From an uncultured Bacilli bacterium (lineage in GTDB: Bacteria; Bacillota_I; Bacilli_A; RF39; UBA660), in the NCBI GenBank assembly GCA_947629195.1, contig CANRCS010000012.1, positions 1-15,867 of the forward strand: 15,867 bases of DNA. The letters are read 5' to 3'. The stretch's first letter is position 1; each line of letters starts with the position of its first letter. The position numbers were made by a program, and so were the translations under genes. Below, in pieces: positions 14,704 to 15,867 of this stretch. The notes under the pieces were generated by a model. That model saw nothing but the letters and a program-made list of their open reading frames with translations. It was not told the origin of the DNA and ran no database searches.

Positions 14704-14920
14704 ATTTTTTTCCTCCCGATAGTATTAATGTAACTGTTATAATTATTAATCCAATTATTAAGTAATAAAATTCAGGTCTTCTAATAATAAAATTAACATA
14801 ATCTAAAAAACTATACCCTATTGTTAGTAAATTTAAATATAATACTAAAACACTAGAACCAATTACCATTAATCCAAATCCAAATAAAAAGAAGAATATT
14901 TTAGTAAACATGTTATTCAC
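14687..14920 (-). CDS. Small two-helix membrane protein
   Basis: 77 aa, with two hydrophobic helices at about residues 6-35 (FFFLFGFGLMVIGSSVLVLY) and 50-67 (FYYLIIGLIIITVTLILSGG), a short charged loop between them (NFIIRRPEF) and a KKYELYL tail. The ATG at 14918-14920 follows a GGGTGA ribosome site. It overlaps the DUF3603 start by 17 nt. I do not recognise a named family; small two-helix proteins of this kind are common in Bacilli next to DUF3603-type genes, but no role can be given. Confidence 0.8.
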   Translation of the reverse strand: MNNMFTKIFFFLFGFGLMVIGSSVLVLYLNLLTIGYSFLDYVNFIIRRPEFYYLIIGLIIITVTLILSGGKKYELYL

Positions 14921-14939
14921 CCAATTTAATTCTATTTTA

Positions 14940-14975
14940 AAATATAAAAAAATATTAGAAAAAATCTAATATTTT
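14940..14975 (-). terminator. Terminator after the Asn/Gln-rich protein gene
   Basis: AAAATATTAGA (14949-14959) and TCTAATATTTT (14965-14975) pair as a perfect 11-bp stem with a 5-nt loop, followed on the minus strand by more T. The stem overlaps the stop codon. Confidence 0.75.
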
Positions 14976-15414
14976 AGTTTTGATTATTATTATTATTAAA
15001 ATTATTATATGGATTATATTGTTGATTATTATTCATATTTTGAAAGTTTGGTTGTTGATTATACATTTGTGGGTTTTGATAATATTGTTGTTGATTTGGA
15101 TAGTTAGGGTATTGTTGTTGGGGATTATAATATTGTTGATTTGGCATTTGATTATTTGAATATGGATTATTATATTGCATATTATTAGTATTTTGTTCTA
15201 ATCTTTCTGGTTGTTGTGGTATTGGATTACCTCCTACTAAAGCAGAAGATAAACTTGAAATACCTTTCTTTTTTTCTTCATCACCAGTTAATATTTGTAC
15301 TGGTGATTTTGGTGGTTCTGGGTCTTCATAATCGTAATCTTTATTAAATTTTTGATAACTCAAATATGGATTAGCTGAGTAATCTCCATTTGAATATGGA
15401 TCGTTATTATTCAT
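14974..15414 (-). CDS. Asn/Gln/Pro/Tyr-rich low-complexity protein
   Basis: 146 aa. The first 35 residues are acidic and Tyr-rich (YSANPYLSYQKFNKDYDYED), followed by a short more normal segment at about residues 36-68 (PPKSPVQILTGDEEKKKG, SSLSSALVGG). Residues 70-146 are made almost entirely of Asn, Gln, Pro and Tyr, with irregular NPQQQYPNYPN-like units. No signal peptide or membrane helix. The composition is that of intrinsically disordered, prion-like proteins; no family is recognised. The ATG at 15412-15414 has AGGAGAT upstream, its own promoter (15449-15477) and its own terminator, so it is an independent transcription unit next to truB. Confidence 0.8.
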   Translation of the reverse strand: MNNNDPYSNGDYSANPYLSYQKFNKDYDYEDPEPPKSPVQILTGDEEKKKGISSLSSALVGGNPIPQQPERLEQNTNNMQYNNPYSNNQMPNQQYYNPQQQYPNYPNQQQYYQNPQMYNQQPNFQNMNNNQQYNPYNNFNNNNNQN

Positions 15415-15448
15415 GATTTCATCTCCTATTTATTTTATTAACAATTAA

Positions 15449-15477
15449 ATATTAACAAAAAATTCCCATAATTTCAA
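15449..15477 (-). promoter_or_regulatory. Promoter of the Asn/Gln-rich protein gene
   Basis: Minus strand TTGAAA (15472-15477), 17-nt spacer, TAATAT (15449-15454), 34 nt before the start codon. Good spacing; the -10 box is a moderate match. Confidence 0.55.
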
Positions 15478-15484
15478 GTTCTAT

Positions 15485-15867
15485 CTAGTTATTTGTAAAC
15501 ATCTTATATGGTTTTAATTTTGTTTTATCTTTTTCATATATTTTATAGATTGCAATTATAGTATTATTTAATTTAAAAGATATAATATCTTTATTATATA
15601 TATTATCAATAATTGCTCCATTTAATACTTTTTTTTCAAGATTTTTATCATTTATTTCAATAATTGGTAAATTAATTACATCTTCTATTTTTAATAATTT
15701 AAAATTTTTGTCATTTAATGTATTACAATCTTCTAATAAAAAATTACCTTGTTTTGTTCTTTTAAGTTCTAACATAGTTGCAGGAACATTTAAATAATTG
15801 CCAATATCTCTTATTAAACTTCTTATATATGTACCTTTAGATACATTTGTTTTAAATTTAAATTTTA
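15485..15867 (-). CDS. truB: tRNA pseudouridine(55) synthase TruB, C-terminal part
   Basis: The frame is open to the right edge, giving about 127 residues of the 3' end; the N-terminal catalytic half with the active-site Asp lies outside. The visible part reads NVSKGTYIRSLIRDIGNYL, then a LELKRTKQGNF segment, which is the highly conserved TruB segment (SKGTYIRSL...DLG...L.RT..G.F) forming part of the RNA-binding fold. TruB converts uridine 55 of the T-loop of tRNAs to pseudouridine in the cytosol. The internal ATG at 15773-15775 is not the start, since homology continues well upstream of it. A short C-terminal domain (residues after LLEDC) ends in a TAG at 15485-15487. Confidence 0.96.
   Translation of the reverse strand, partial: KFKFKTNVSKGTYIRSLIRDIGNYLNVPATMLELKRTKQGNFLLEDCNTLNDKNFKLLKIEDVINLPIIEINDKNLEKKVLNGAIIDNIYNKDIISFKLNNTIIAIYKIYEKDKTKLKPYKMFTNN

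Noticed and set aside
1..15867. A reverse transcriptase or template repeat for the DGR, CRISPR array, insertion sequence, tRNA or rRNA gene within the window.
   Set aside because: No copy of the variable region, no RT-like protein, no spaced repeats and no RNA gene pattern were seen on either strand.

Overview
The window is very AT-rich, densely packed DNA from a low-GC Firmicute in the Bacilli line, most likely an uncultured gut-type lineage near RF39 or Erysipelotrichales. The taxonomy is inferred from gene content: truB, a DUF3603 gene, a YqfQ/VrrA-like gene, cse60, a ytgP-type murJ, and a sirA-yneF pair in the same order as B. subtilis yneE-yneF. Tryptophan is always TGG and TGA is used as a stop, so the standard bacterial code (11) fits better than the Mycoplasma code.

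Region 1 (1-8288, minus strand) is one operon of at least seven genes running off the left edge. It starts from a near-consensus promoter (8260-8288). It encodes a TelA-family (toxic anion resistance, PF05816) protein, an unrecognised 394-aa protein, and then five tandem paralogues of about 375-410 aa (the leftmost cut by the window edge). The paralogues have no signal peptide or membrane segment and look like degenerate leucine-rich-repeat proteins. They share an N-terminal block ending in FPNVKEV, an RNNN(D/E)M block, and a C-terminal CT-x-x-QL block. Genes are spaced by -8 to +30 nt, so co-transcription and translational coupling are likely. I know of no described system with this layout.

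Region 2 (8342-11934, minus strand) holds a frameshifted gene remnant, a class I glutamine amidotransferase (peptidase C26 type), and a Bacilli core operon cse60-murJ-sirA-yneF transcribed from a clear promoter at 11906-11934.

Region 3 (12026-13627, minus strand) is a single membrane-anchored surface protein gene with a TasA/camelysin-like N-terminal part and a probable C-type-lectin-like C-terminal part. Two independent diversification marks are visible. About 170 nt at its 3' end jump to 51% GC with coding-strand adenine falling from about 42% to about 18%, as expected of the variable region of a diversity-generating retroelement. In addition, its promoter spacer contains a run of eight G, a likely phase-variation switch. 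No reverse transcriptase or template repeat lies in the window.

Region 4 (13687-15867) has a divergent plus-strand YqfQ/VrrA-like gene. It meets, at a perfect 18-bp bidirectional terminator, a minus-strand group: the 3' end of truB, an Asn/Gln/Pro/Tyr-rich protein with its own promoter and terminator, a two-helix membrane protein, and a DUF3603 protein.
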